The notes: generated from the letters alone by a model not told the origin. A DNA stretch of 64,000 bases from Halobacterium zhouii (GCF_021249405.1 NZ_CP089593.1:2170001-2234000), one strand, 5' to 3'. Shown: positions 51,310 through 59,984, numbered from the stretch's first letter. Numbers and translations are program-made.

Positions 51310-52224
51310 ATGAGCCCCCCGCCAACGAGCGTTCTCCTCCCGACGACGAGGTGGACTCCGGCCTGCGACGAGGTGGCGGCCCAACTGGCCGAAGACGACG
51401 AACTGCTCGTCGTCTGCGACGCCGAGACGGACCCCGTCGCCGACCACGTGCGCGACCAGCCGGAGAACGTCCGACTCGTCGTCGCCGGGGAGCCGTCGGG
51501 TTGTTCCGGGAAGGCGAACGCTATCGCTGCGGGGATGGACGCGGCCCGCCACGACCGCGTCGCGTGGACCGACGACGACTTCCGCCACCCGCCGGACTGG
51601 CTGGCGGGACTCCACGCCGACTACGAGCGACACGGCCCCGTGTCGGAGCTGCCGGCGTTCGTGGGACGCGACCCACTCTCGATGCTTCTGGAACCCGTCT
51701 ACGTGCTCGGCGGAACCGCGTCCGTGTACGCCGGCGACATGGTGTGGGGTGGCGCCGTGCTGTTCGAGCGCGACGACCTCGAGGTCGACGCCTTCCTCGC
51801 GGACCTGCGACGGACCGTCAGCGACGACGGTCTGCTCTCGGAGCACCTGGACGCGACTGCAGTCCGCCGGACGCGCCGGGTCGAAATCGGCGGGACGGTC
51901 CGTGAGTCACTGGAACGCCACGTCCGGTTCACGAAGATCGCGTACGCCCACGACCCGGTCGGCATGTCCGTGAGCAGCGTCGGAATCACGGGTCTCGTTA
52001 CCGCCAGCCTGCTCGTGCCGGTGTACGCGTTCGTCGTCGCTGCGCTCCTGTTCGCGGGGTGTTACGCGGCGTTCGGAATTCGGCGATGGACGGCGGTGCT
52101 CGGGTACCCAGCGCTGCTCGCGTCGGTGCCGTTGCTGGCGTACGCGTACGCCCGCCGGACGTTCGTGTGGGGTGGCCGGCGGTACCGCTGGCGGAGCAAG
52201 TTCGACGTCGAACTCGTTGAGTGA
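51310..52224 (+). CDS. Membrane glycosyltransferase family 2
   Basis: A 304-residue protein: [20 protein letters not shown], then [14 protein letters not shown] and the metal motif [11 protein letters not shown] in a GT-A domain (about 1-210), followed by two hydrophobic segments (about 219-265) with [20 protein letters not shown] and [13 protein letters not shown]. The acceptor and donor sugar are unknown; the truncated C-terminal membrane part suggests a lipid acceptor. ATG at 51310. Confidence 0.82.
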   Translation: MSPPPTSVLLPTTRWTPACDEVAAQLAEDDELLVVCDAETDPVADHVRDQPENVRLVVAGEPSGCSGKANAIAAGMDAARHDRVAWTDDDFRHPPDWLAGLHADYERHGPVSELPAFVGRDPLSMLLEPVYVLGGTASVYAGDMVWGGAVLFERDDLEVDAFLADLRRTVSDDGLLSEHLDATAVRRTRRVEIGGTVRESLERHVRFTKIAYAHDPVGMSVSSVGITGLVTASLLVPVYAFVVAALLFAGCYAAFGIRRWTAVLGYPALLASVPLLAYAYARRTFVWGGRRYRWRSKFDVELVE

Positions 52225-52249
52225 CGCAGTCGACGCCGCGCAGTCGACG

Positions 52250-52440
52250 CGCGCCACAACGTGGTTCTCACTTGCTCACTTCGTTTGCTCACGGTTCACT
52301 TCGTTCACCGGAAGCGCTTCGCGCTTCCGAGCCCTCGGTCGCTTCGCTCCCGTGGACACCGTTCGCGTTTTCGTCGTTCTCACTCGCTACACTCGTTCCG
52401 AACGACGCTATCGCTCGTTCCGAACCACGCGCTCGTTCCG
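52250..52440 (-). repeat. Family G palindromic intergenic element (copy G3)
   Basis: Minus-strand copy: GTGGTTCGGAACGAGCG (starting at 52428 and reading leftwards) and GTGAGAACCAC (ending at 52261) close it. The conserved block CGGTGAACGAAGTGAACCG lies at 52292-52310 next to the hairpin GGAAGCGC/GCGCTTCC. It sits between the glycosyltransferase and rpl40e genes. Confidence 0.65.
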
Positions 52441-52443
52441 AAT

Positions 52444-52451
52444 CGCTTAAA
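52444..52451 (+). promoter_or_regulatory. TATA-like box of rpl40e
   Basis: CGCTTAAA, centred 28 bases before the ATG at 52476; predicts a leaderless mRNA. Confidence 0.5.
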
Positions 52452-52475
52452 CGCGCCCCGGGCGAAGCGGGGGAC

Positions 52476-52619
52476 ATGACTCAGAGTATCGAGGACCGAC
52501 TCCTCGGCAAGATGGTCTGTATGCGGTGTAACGCCCGCAACGCCCAGGAAGCGACGGAGTGCCGCAAGTGCGGCTACAAGAACCTCCGCCCGAAGGCCAA
52601 GGAGACCCGCTCGGCGTAA
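52476..52619 (+). CDS. rpl40e: Ribosomal protein L40e
   Basis: A 47-residue zinc protein of the large ribosomal subunit. [20 protein letters not shown] has the two CxxC pairs, and the basic tail [11 protein letters not shown] contacts rRNA. It stands alone with its own promoter between a family G element and a convergent acetyltransferase gene. Confidence 0.94.
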   Translation: MTQSIEDRLLGKMVCMRCNARNAQEATECRKCGYKNLRPKAKETRSA

Positions 52620-52668
52620 CGTTCGCGAGTACTCGCTTTTCCGCGATGTCAGTCCGGAGAGCGGTCGC

Positions 52669-53205
52669 TCAATTCTCGGCGAACCACTCGTCTTCGAGCA
52701 CGGCGTAGAAGTGGACGTCCACGTACTCGCCGTCCATGAACTGGGCCTCCTCGTGGACGGCCTCGTGACGGAAGCCGAGTTTCTCCCAGACGCGCCGCGA
52801 GCCCTCGTTCCCGTCGAAGACGCGCGCGACGACGCGGTGCTTGCGGAGTTCGCGGAACGCGTAGTCCGTGATGAGGCGCCCCGCCTCGGTGCCGTAGCCG
52901 TTCCCCCAGTGCTCCTCGGCGACGTAGATGCCGATTTCGGCCTTGCCGTCCGGGTGTTCGACGGGGCCGATGCCGACGTTCCCGACGGATTCCTCGCCGT
53001 CGCAGATGACGAAGTCCGCGTGCTCGTCGCCACTCGCGTGCTCCTCGAACCACTCCTGTTCCTGCTCGCCGTTGATGGGCGTGCGCATCCCGAGCGTCGT
53101 TCTGACGGCGGGGTCGTTGATGGTCGTCTGGAAGAACTCGACGTCCTCCTCTTCGACGGTGCGCAGCGTTACGCCGTCGCCGGCGAGAAATGCGGGACCG
53201 GGCAT
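52669..53205 (-). CDS. GNAT family N-acetyltransferase, RimJ/RimL type
   Basis: A 178-residue acetyltransferase: VTLRTVEEEDVEFFQTTIND at the start, VGNVGIGPVEHPDGKAEIGI, then the acetyl-CoA segment EEHWGNGYGTEAGRLITDYA and FDGNEGSRRVWEKLGFRHE. This is the RimL-like group that acetylates protein N-termini or small amines; the substrate is not known. A TATA-like box is centred about 28 bases before ATG 53205. Confidence 0.88.
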   Translation of the reverse strand: MPGPAFLAGDGVTLRTVEEEDVEFFQTTINDPAVRTTLGMRTPINGEQEQEWFEEHASGDEHADFVICDGEESVGNVGIGPVEHPDGKAEIGIYVAEEHWGNGYGTEAGRLITDYAFRELRKHRVVARVFDGNEGSRRVWEKLGFRHEAVHEEAQFMDGEYVDVHFYAVLEDEWFAEN

Positions 53206-53229
53206 ACTCGAAACAGGCGGCGGCGAGCG

Positions 53230-53236
53230 CTTAACT
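53230..53236 (-). promoter_or_regulatory. TATA-like box of the RimL-type acetyltransferase gene
   Basis: AGTTAAG on the minus strand, centred 28 bases before the ATG at 53205. Confidence 0.4.
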
Positions 53237-53267
53237 CTTTCAGGCCCGCGTTATCGCCCCACAACCG

Positions 53268-53879
53268 CTATTCGTCGGGATACTTCGGCTCGCGGCGCTC
53301 CGCTCGCGCCAAGGCGCGCTCGACGATGCTCCCCACGTCTCCCTCGTAGACGCCGCCGTGTCCCGAGTACATTTCCGCGACCGATTCAGGCAGCCGGGCG
53401 AGGAGTTCCCGGATGCTCTCGACGAGGCGCTCGCGGGACTGCCCGGCCATGTCGGTGCGGCCGAAACTCCCGTCGTCGAACGCGCCGTCGTCGTGGACCA
53501 CGACGTCCCCCGAGAATAGCGCCGTCTCCGAGACGAAGGAGACGTGGTCGTCGGCGTGCCCGGGCGTGAACACCACCTCGAACGCCTCGCTCCCGATGGT
53601 CACGTGGTCACCGTCCGCGAGTTCGTTGGTGCGGAGCGGGTGTTCGGCGTACGCGTACACGTCCGGGTCGAAGGCCTCGACGACGGCCTCGAGTTGCTGG
53701 ACGTGGTCGCCGTGCTGGTGCGTGAGCACCACCTGATCGAGTTCGTCGGTGTGTTCGCGGATCTCGTCGACGACGCCGTCGTACGCGCCCGCGTCCACGA
53801 GCGTCGGACTGTCGCCGAGCGTGAGAAATGCGTTGCAAGTGAACGTCTCCGCGTCCGCCGTGACGACGTGCACGTCCAT
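53268..53879 (-). CDS. MBL-fold metallo-hydrolase
   Basis: A 203-residue metallo-beta-lactamase-fold protein: MDVHVVTADAETFTCNAFLT, VLTHQHGDHVQQ (metal motif), VVFTPGHADDHVSFVSE, LFSGDVVVHDDGAF and MYSGHGGV. It resembles glyoxalase II-like hydrolases of unassigned substrate. ATG at 53879 is preferred over an upstream in-frame start because a TATA box is 24-32 bases before it. Confidence 0.83.
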   Translation of the reverse strand: MDVHVVTADAETFTCNAFLTLGDSPTLVDAGAYDGVVDEIREHTDELDQVVLTHQHGDHVQQLEAVVEAFDPDVYAYAEHPLRTNELADGDHVTIGSEAFEVVFTPGHADDHVSFVSETALFSGDVVVHDDGAFDDGSFGRTDMAGQSRERLVESIRELLARLPESVAEMYSGHGGVYEGDVGSIVERALARAERREPKYPDE

Positions 53880-53902
53880 GCGTCCGTGGACGCGCGCCAC
53901 CG

Positions 53903-53911
53903 CCTTAAACC
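53903..53911 (-). promoter_or_regulatory. TATA box of the MBL hydrolase gene
   Basis: GTTTAAGGC on the minus strand, centred 28 bases before the ATG at 53879. It lies only about 10 bases from the oppositely directed TATA box of the next gene. Confidence 0.5.
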
Positions 53912-53918
53912 GGCACGG

Positions 53919-53927
53919 AACTTTAGT
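53919..53927 (+). promoter_or_regulatory. TATA-like box of the DUF5786-like gene
   Basis: AACTTTAGT, centred about 31 bases before the ATG at 53954. Confidence 0.4.
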
Positions 53928-53953
53928 GGCCGTCTCCCGTATGGATAGAGTAC

Positions 53954-54133
53954 ATGGGCTTCGGAAGCTACGACGAATCCGAACAGGAGCGGCAGTCTGT
54001 AGACTCCGAGAACATCAACACGGACGAGAACGTCGACACCGAAGAACACGAACACGACGGCGACGTGAACTACAATATCGGCGCGTCGAACGACGAACTC
54101 TTAGACCGCCTGCAGGACATCAAAGAGGACTGA
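53954..54133 (+). CDS. Small acidic protein, DUF5786-like
   Basis: A 59-residue very acidic protein starting MGFGSYDESEQERQSVDSEN and ending in a short helix NDELLDRLQDIKED. The sequence start is characteristic of a conserved haloarchaeal family (DUF5786 from memory). It is probably disordered except for the C-terminal helix, which could be a protein-binding motif. Function unknown. It precedes the DUF99 gene on the same strand. Confidence 0.75.
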   Translation: MGFGSYDESEQERQSVDSENINTDENVDTEEHEHDGDVNYNIGASNDELLDRLQDIKED

Positions 54134-54229
54134 CGCCGTGTCGCCGCCCCAGCGCCGACGAACGGGGCGACGGTCGGTGACGCCAACAGGACGACGAGTA
54201 GTGGCGCGAACGAAGCGACGGGTGGTGAC

Positions 54230-54778
54230 GTGAAGTCCGGCACCCGCGCGCTCGGCGTCGCGGAGTCCTACGCGCACGACGCCGACCGCTCGACGCTCGC
54301 GGGTGCGGTCGTTCGCGCCGACCGCGTGGTCGACGGCTTTTCCTTCGACTCGTGTACCGTCGGCGGCAGCGACGCGACCGACGCCGTCTGCGCGCTCTAC
54401 AACGCGCTCGACCGCGAGGACGTCAGATACGTGCTCGTCTCGGGCATCGCGCCCGCGTGGTTCAGCGTCCTCGACCTGCACGAGATACACGAGCGCGTCG
54501 AGCGCCCCGTTCTCTCGGTCTCCTTCGAGGAGAGCCCCGGACTCGAGGACGCCATCGAGCGGGAGTTCGAGGGCGAGGCGAGGAAAGAGCGACTCGCGGT
54601 CTACGAACAGCAGCCAGCGCGCACCCCCGTCGAGGTGAACGGCGAGCGCGTGTTCGTGCGGAACGTCGGCTGCGAGAACCCGCTGGAAGTCACGCGAGCG
54701 TTCACGCCAGAAGGCGGGCGGCCCGAACCGCTGCGGGTGGCGAGGCTGGCAGCGCGCGCCGGCGACGACTACGCTTAA
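54230..54778 (+). CDS. DUF99 (UPF0215) family protein
   Basis: A 182-residue archaeal protein: SGTRALGVAESYAHDADRST, DSCTVGGSDATDAVCALYNA, VLVSGIAPAWFSVLDLHEIH, RPVLSVSFEESPGLEDAIE. The family has an endonuclease V-like fold, so a nucleic-acid role is plausible, but the catalytic acids of EndoV are not clearly kept. It starts with GTG at 54230. The uracil-DNA glycosylase gene begins 25 bases after it, with a TATA-like string across the stop codon. Confidence 0.85.
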   Translation: MKSGTRALGVAESYAHDADRSTLAGAVVRADRVVDGFSFDSCTVGGSDATDAVCALYNALDREDVRYVLVSGIAPAWFSVLDLHEIHERVERPVLSVSFEESPGLEDAIEREFEGEARKERLAVYEQQPARTPVEVNGERVFVRNVGCENPLEVTRAFTPEGGRPEPLRVARLAARAGDDYA

Positions 54779-54802
54779 CAGCGCGGGCGTGGACACTCCG
54801 GC

Positions 54803-55390
54803 ATGGATCAGATGGAGGGACTCGAGGTGGTCGAGTGCACGAAGTGCCCGGAACTCGTGGAGTCGCGCTCCCAGATCGTGAACGGCGACGGCCCCGAGGA
54901 CGCGGACGTGCTGTTCGTCGGGGAAGCCCCAGGCAAGAACGAGGACGAGGAGGGGAAACCGTTCGTCGGGCGGAGCGGCAGCGTCCTTGACTCGGAACTC
55001 GAAGCGGTCGGCCTCTCGCGGGCGGACATTCGCATCACGAACTGCGTGCGGTGCCGTCCGCCGGAGAACCGCGACCCCTCGAAAGAGGAACTGGCGAACT
55101 GCCGGGGCTACCTCGAGCACGAGATCGACCTCGTCGACCCCGACGTCGTCGTGACGCTCGGAAAGGTGCCCGGCGAACATCTCTTAGAGCGGGACGTCGC
55201 GGTGACCAAGGAGTCGGGGAGCGTCGAGCGCGTCGAACTCGGCGGCGACGAGCGGAACGTCCTCGTCTGCCTCCACCCGGCGGCGACGCTGTACGACCGA
55301 AGTCAGGAGGAAGCGTTCGAGGAGACGATAGCGAAAGCGGCGATGATGGCGGGCGTCGAAGGCGGTCAGTCCCAGTTAGAGGACTACTAG
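54803..55390 (+). CDS. Uracil-DNA glycosylase, family 4 (iron-sulfur)
   Basis: Removes uracil from DNA in base excision repair. The 195-residue protein has four cluster cysteines (VVECTKCPELV, ITNCVRCRPPENRDP, ELANCRGYL), the active-site loop FVGEAPGKNEDEEGKPFVGR and the second motif CLHPAATLYDRS. These are the features of thermophile/archaeal type 4 UDG with a 4Fe-4S cluster. ATG at 54803; an in-frame ATG three codons later is possible. Confidence 0.92.
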   Translation: MDQMEGLEVVECTKCPELVESRSQIVNGDGPEDADVLFVGEAPGKNEDEEGKPFVGRSGSVLDSELEAVGLSRADIRITNCVRCRPPENRDPSKEELANCRGYLEHEIDLVDPDVVVTLGKVPGEHLLERDVAVTKESGSVERVELGGDERNVLVCLHPAATLYDRSQEEAFEETIAKAAMMAGVEGGQSQLEDY

Positions 55391-55416
55391 GGGACGAGCA
55401 GGGACGTCGGCGGGTG

Positions 55417-56430
55417 TTAGACGCGTTCGGTGTCGGTGCCGAGCCACTTGCTCGAGTCGAACAGGTCGCTGATGGAGTCCACGAGGGACTTCCCCTCGTT
55501 CTCGCCGGGTCGGAGTCGAGCGCGCACCCGCGAGGAGACGAGTTCGACGCTGATGACGATGAGCATCACCACGATGAGGCCGGCGGCGGCCTGCGCGTAG
55601 GCGTCAGCGCTCCCGAACTGGAGTTTCAGCTTGATGTACTGGCCGAGACCGCCCGCGCCGACGACGCCCAGCGAGATGGCGATGCGGGTGTTGATCTCGA
55701 GGACGTACAGCGTCCACGCGATGAACGACGTCGACACCTGGCTCAGCATACCGAAGATGACCGTCTGCGCTCGCGCGGCGCCGGTCGAACTGATAGCCTC
55801 GATGGGGCCGTCGTCGATCTCCTCGAGTTCGTCCGTGAACAGGCGACCGAGGTTACCGATGGTGTCCGTGGCGATGGCGATGATGGCGGACTTCTCGGAG
55901 ATGCCGAACAGCGCGATGTAGATGAACACCCACACCAGCGCGGGCACCGACCGGATGGCCGACATCGTGCCGCGGAAGATGAAGTTGAACGGGAACGGCG
56001 TGACGCGCTCGGACCCGAGCACGCCGAAGACCAGCGCGAGCGGGAAGCCGAGGACGGTCCCCGTGAACCCGACGATGATAGTGGTGATGGCCGCGGGGAT
56101 GAGAATGCTCCCGCTTCGCTCGACCGCCATCGCGGCCTCGAGGATGGTGCTCGGATGCATGAGCGTCCACCAGATGGCCCGCAGGCCGCCGACACCCTCG
56201 CGTTGCGTGGCGAGCGTGAGGTCGACGAAACTCGGAGCGAAGAAGCGAACGACGCTGTTGAGCCAGATGGGGAACTGGCGCACGAACTCCGCGAGCGTGA
56301 ACCCGACGTACCACATCCCCAGGCCGGTGAGTCCGAGGACAAACAGCAGACCCAGAGCGCCGAGAATACGGCGGATTCGCTGTTTCTGCTCGATCCGGTC
56401 TTTCACTTGTTGGATGTTGCTTGTCGCCAT
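55417..56430 (-). CDS. phnE: Phosphonate/phosphite-type ABC importer, permease
   Basis: A 337-residue permease with about six to seven helices. FRGTMSAIRSVPALVWVFIY and IGNLGRLFTDELEEIDDGPI contain the conserved cytoplasmic loop that docks the ATPase, with QVSTSFIAWTLYVLEINTRI following as in PhnE. It lies 2 bases downstream of phnC and completes the phnD-phnC-phnE set on the minus strand. Confidence 0.9.
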   Translation of the reverse strand: MATSNIQQVKDRIEQKQRIRRILGALGLLFVLGLTGLGMWYVGFTLAEFVRQFPIWLNSVVRFFAPSFVDLTLATQREGVGGLRAIWWTLMHPSTILEAAMAVERSGSILIPAAITTIIVGFTGTVLGFPLALVFGVLGSERVTPFPFNFIFRGTMSAIRSVPALVWVFIYIALFGISEKSAIIAIATDTIGNLGRLFTDELEEIDDGPIEAISSTGAARAQTVIFGMLSQVSTSFIAWTLYVLEINTRIAISLGVVGAGGLGQYIKLKLQFGSADAYAQAAAGLIVVMLIVISVELVSSRVRARLRPGENEGKSLVDSISDLFDSSKWLGTDTERV

Positions 56431-56432
56431 TG

Positions 56433-57191
56433 TTAGCTCTCCGCGAGATGTTCGACGCCGGTCTCGCCGCCGTCCTCGCCGTAGTAGATGCGGTCGACGA
56501 CGTCCATCGTGAGGTCCTCCTTCTCGCCGTCGAAGACGACTTCGCCGTCGCGGAGGCCAATGAATCGCTCACCGAACTCGCGCGCGATGTTGACCTGGTG
56601 GAGCGAGACGATGGAGGTGAGGTCGCGCTCGTCCGCGGCCACCTTCAGGTAGCGCATCACCTCCTGCGCTGCCTTGGGGTCGAGGCTCGCGACCGGTTCG
56701 TCCGCGAGCAGGAGTTCGGGGTTCTGAGTGAGCGCTCGCGCGATGCCGACGCGCTGTTGCTGGCCGCCGGACATCGAGCCCGCGCGCTGGTCGGCTTCAT
56801 CCAGCAGACCGACCGTGTCGAGGGCATTCAGGGCCATCTCCTTGTCCTCCTCCGTGTAGTTCGTGAGCACGCTGTCGACGGTCTCGGTCCGACTGAGCGC
56901 GCCCGTGAGGGAGTTCCGGTACGCGCTCATCGACTCGACCAGATAGTGCATCTGGAACACCATCGCGACGTCCGAACGCGTCCCAGTCACTTCCTCGTCG
57001 CCGATGGACAGCGTCCCCTCGGTCGGCGCGGTGAGGCCATTCAGAATCCGGAGAAGCGTGGACTTGCCGGCGCCGGACGGTCCGAGCAGGACGACAAACT
57101 CCCCGTCGGGTATCTCGAACGAAACGTCGTTCAGCGCCACCGTGTTCTCGCCGTAGATTTTGGTGACGTCCGCTGCGGTTACTGTCGCCAT
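56433..57191 (-). CDS. phnC: Phosphonate/phosphite-type ABC importer, ATPase
   Basis: A 252-residue ATPase: Walker A GPSGAGKST, signature SMSGGQQQRVGIARAL, Walker B LLLADEPVASLDPKAA, switch histidine SLHQVN. The start MATVTAADVTKIYGENTVAL fits PhnC. The gene is 104 bases downstream of phnD. Confidence 0.92.
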   Translation of the reverse strand: MATVTAADVTKIYGENTVALNDVSFEIPDGEFVVLLGPSGAGKSTLLRILNGLTAPTEGTLSIGDEEVTGTRSDVAMVFQMHYLVESMSAYRNSLTGALSRTETVDSVLTNYTEEDKEMALNALDTVGLLDEADQRAGSMSGGQQQRVGIARALTQNPELLLADEPVASLDPKAAQEVMRYLKVAADERDLTSIVSLHQVNIAREFGERFIGLRDGEVVFDGEKEDLTMDVVDRIYYGEDGGETGVEHLAES

Positions 57192-57295
57192 TCTCTGGGT
57201 CTATCCGAGAGATAAAACTGCTATGGCCAAAGTGTTGTGCTTTCTCGCCGGCAGTAGTTCGGTGTTTTGCCGGCGTACTCGCGCTCCGACGGCGA

Positions 57296-58261
57296 TTACT
57301 CGGAGGACGTGCCGCTCTTGAAGACGTCCTGACCGTAGCCGAGTTCGTTCGCCACGTCGATGACGGGCTGGTAGGTCTCGACGCCGCGCTTGCGCACGCC
57401 GCTGAACCAGAGGTCGTCGTCGGGGTTGTCGGACTTCTTGTCGGTGTCCTCCTTGCCGTCGGCGCCGTAGTACATCGACTGGGGCGCCTCGGTGAACGCC
57501 GTCGCGATGTTGTCCTTCTCCTCGTCGGAGAGCTTCGGGCTGACGATTATCGGTGCGCGCGGAATACCGTCCGTGGCCTCGACCTCCCGGAGCCCCTTCG
57601 CGTATCCGTCCGGCTGGTCGCCGGAGGCGATGAAGTAGCCGACGCCCGCCGCGTCGGCCTGGCCGGTGTTGAGCGCCTCGATGGCGCTGGCGTGGGTCGA
57701 CCACTGCGGGGTGAAGTTCGCGCCCGCCTCGCTGCCCGGCGAGTTCGGAATCGAGATGCCCGCCTTCTTCATCATGTACAGGGGGTACAGCGACCCGGAC
57801 GCGGAGAGCGGGTCAGCGAACGCCACGGTCTTGCCCTTGAGGTCCGAGGTCTTCTGGATGTCTGAGTCCTCCTTGGTGACGATGACGGACTTGTACGTCC
57901 ACCCGCCGTAGGCCTTCCGCTGGAGGATGATGTCGGCCTTGTTCGTCTTCACGCCGAGGGCCGCCGCGAACGGGCCAGTCTCCGCGACGTCCGCGGTGCC
58001 GGAGTTCATCGCGTTGAGGGTCGCGGAGTAGTCTGCGGCGTAGTCGATGGTGACCTTGTCGACGGAGTCGACGTAGCTGTTCAGCCGCTTCTTGACCGGC
58101 GAGTACTGTGCCCGCATCTGGTCCTGGGGCTCGGTGGGCGACATGAGGAACTGCATCGTGCCGTCCACGTACGGCTGGCTGCCGAACTGTCCGATGCAAC
58201 CGGCGCTCATGCCGGCTACGCCCGTCGCACCCGCCACTTTGAGGAACTTCCGTCGGTCCAT
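57296..58261 (-). CDS. phnD: Phosphonate/phosphite/phosphate-binding lipoprotein
   Basis: A 321-residue substrate-binding protein. MDRRKFLKVAGATGVAGMSA followed by GC is a Tat lipoprotein signal. The mature part has FLMSPTEPQDQMRAQYSPVK, DYAADYSATLNAMNSGTADV and ETGPFAAALG, then VAFADPLSASGSLYPLYMM, in PhnD order. The ligand could be phosphonate, phosphite or phosphate esters; no C-P lyase or phosphonatase gene is in the window. The promoter has operator-like repeats. Confidence 0.9.
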   Translation of the reverse strand: MDRRKFLKVAGATGVAGMSAGCIGQFGSQPYVDGTMQFLMSPTEPQDQMRAQYSPVKKRLNSYVDSVDKVTIDYAADYSATLNAMNSGTADVAETGPFAAALGVKTNKADIILQRKAYGGWTYKSVIVTKEDSDIQKTSDLKGKTVAFADPLSASGSLYPLYMMKKAGISIPNSPGSEAGANFTPQWSTHASAIEALNTGQADAAGVGYFIASGDQPDGYAKGLREVEATDGIPRAPIIVSPKLSDEEKDNIATAFTEAPQSMYYGADGKEDTDKKSDNPDDDLWFSGVRKRGVETYQPVIDVANELGYGQDVFKSGTSSE

Positions 58262-58290
58262 GGGAATCCAATTGGAAATTCGATAGACAA

Positions 58291-58328
58291 GTAAAAAACC
58301 TTTCTATACTCTGCATAGACGTGTACAC
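58291..58328 (-). promoter_or_regulatory. phnD promoter with inverted repeats
   Basis: The TATA-like GGTTTTTTAC (58291-58300) lies about 34 bases before the phnD ATG. Directly upstream, 58303-58319 is a 17-bp inverted repeat TCTATGC-AGA-GTATAGA with six of seven pairs matching, and 58321-58328 is the palindrome GTGTACAC. The repeat touches the BRE region, where a repressor would block TFB/TBP. Confidence 0.45.
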
Positions 58329-58485
58329 ATACCACCGGTGGTGAGGGTAGTGATACATAAACAGCGGTAGTCCGGGACGGGAGAGGGGTGTCCGGAAACG
58401 TGAAGGAAAACAGCCGGGGACGCAGATGGAAACGGCCGGGGCGTGGAAGGAAAACGACTTGCGCAGTCACGCCCTACCCACGTCT

Positions 58486-59142
58486 ATGAGCACGACCGCC
58501 ACCGACCAGACGGCGGCGTCCGTCGTCGTCGTGGACTACGGGCTTGGGAATCTCCGCAGCGTCACTCGCGGCCTCGAACGCGCCGGCGCGAGCGTCAGCG
58601 TCTCCGACGACCCAGGCGCGCTCGACGACGCCGACGGCATCGTCCTGCCGGGCGTCGGCGCGTTCGGCGACGGCATGGAGAACGCCGGCCCGTTCCGTAA
58701 CGCGCTCACGGACGCTGCAAACGAGGGGCGGCCCCTCTTCGGCATCTGTCTCGGGATGCAGATGCTGCTCACGTCCAGCGAGGAGGCCGACCGCGAGGGA
58801 CAGGGCGACGTCGAGGGACTCGGCCTGATTCCCGGCCGGAACGTCCGCTTCCGCGGCGACGTGAAGGTCCCGCACATGGGCTGGAACGACCTCGACGTCG
58901 TTCGCGACCACCCGCTGGTCGAGGGAGTGAATGGAGAGTACGCGTACTTCGTGCACTCGTACTACGCCGAACCCGACGACAGCGGTCACGTCGTCACCGA
59001 AACGGACTACGGCGTCACCTTCCCGTCCATCGTCGCGAACGACGCCGGCAACGTCTTCGGCACCCAGTTCCACCCCGAGAAGTCCGGCGAGACCGGTCTC
59101 GAGATCCTCCGGAACTTCGTGGACATCTGCGCCACCCAGTAG
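58486..59142 (+). CDS. hisH: Imidazole glycerol phosphate synthase, glutaminase subunit
   Basis: Supplies ammonia from glutamine to HisF in histidine synthesis. The 218-residue protein has VVVDYGLGNLRSVTRGLERA, GVGAFGDGM, the nucleophile Cys88 in LFGICLGMQMLL, VPHMGWNDL and the His-Glu pair in GTQFHPEKSGETGL. Other his genes are not adjacent, as is usual in haloarchaea. ATG at 58486 begins 14 residues before the domain. Confidence 0.94.
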   Translation: MSTTATDQTAASVVVVDYGLGNLRSVTRGLERAGASVSVSDDPGALDDADGIVLPGVGAFGDGMENAGPFRNALTDAANEGRPLFGICLGMQMLLTSSEEADREGQGDVEGLGLIPGRNVRFRGDVKVPHMGWNDLDVVRDHPLVEGVNGEYAYFVHSYYAEPDDSGHVVTETDYGVTFPSIVANDAGNVFGTQFHPEKSGETGLEILRNFVDICATQ

Positions 59143-59224
59143 TCGACCGCGCTCCCATCGCTCCTTCGCGACCGACTCGCACACCCCGCGAACGCTTTTC
59201 CCGCTCTCGGGCCGACGCAACCGC

Positions 59225-59677
59225 ATGACCACGGTCGAGTACGGCGCGACCGCCGAGGAACTGTGCGCGCTCTACCGCGAGTACGACTGGTGGAGCGACC
59301 GCGACGAGGCCGACGTGCGCCGGTCGCTCCGGCACACGGACGAGACGGTGCTCCTGCGCGAGAGTGACGCCAGCGACGCCGAGAATGGTTCGGTCCACCC
59401 GGTCGCCGCCGCTCGCGTGCTGACGGACTACACGTTCTACGCGATGGTGTACGACGTGATTGTCACTGAGGACCGCCGCGGTGAGGGCGTCGGCGAAGAG
59501 TTGATGGCCGCCGTCCGCGACCACCCCCGGTTGCAGGATGTGAACCCCTCGCTGCTCGCGCGCGAGGGTCTCGTCCCGTTCTACGAGGACTGCGGCTTCG
59601 AGGTGATGGACGAGAACATCGAACACCCGGACGGCGACCCGGAGTCGCTGTCGTGGCTGGTGCACTCCCGAGAGTGA
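59225..59677 (+). CDS. GNAT family N-acetyltransferase
   Basis: A 150-residue protein: TVEYGATAEELCALYREYDW, AAARVLTDYTFYAMVYDVIV, the acetyl-CoA loop TEDRRGEGVGEELMAAV, and EGLVPFYEDCGFEVMDENI. It is a compact single GNAT domain; the substrate is unknown. It follows hisH by 82 bases. Confidence 0.85.
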   Translation: MTTVEYGATAEELCALYREYDWWSDRDEADVRRSLRHTDETVLLRESDASDAENGSVHPVAAARVLTDYTFYAMVYDVIVTEDRRGEGVGEELMAAVRDHPRLQDVNPSLLAREGLVPFYEDCGFEVMDENIEHPDGDPESLSWLVHSRE

Positions 59678-59702
59678 GCAGCAAATGCGGTCACGGGGTG
59701 TC

Positions 59703-59900
59703 TCAGCCGCGGTGTCGGGCGAACGCGACGCTCCCGACGACGAGCACCACGACCAGCACGGGGATGTGCCACTCGTTCGACACCGCTGCCGGCGCCGCGA
59801 ACGACCCGACGAGCGCGACGAGGCCGATCGCGAACGCGATATGCTCGTCGGTCGAGGACAGGACGCCGTGGGGAATCCCGAACACCCCTCTCGGTTGCAT
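59703..59900 (-). CDS. Small membrane protein, unknown
   Basis: A 65-residue protein with two hydrophobic helices (about 22-40 and 45-60: HIPVLVVVLVVGSVAFA), short loops and a basic C-terminus ARHRG. No family is recognised. It is convergent with the acetyltransferase gene. Confidence 0.6.
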   Translation of the reverse strand: MQPRGVFGIPHGVLSSTDEHIAFAIGLVALVGSFAAPAAVSNEWHIPVLVVVLVVGSVAFARHRG

Positions 59901-59984
59901 ACCCGGGCGTCAGACCCACAACGCCAAAAGAACACCGTGGAGCGGCGCGCTCCGCTAGCTACACAACCGGCAGCACCAGCGTCC

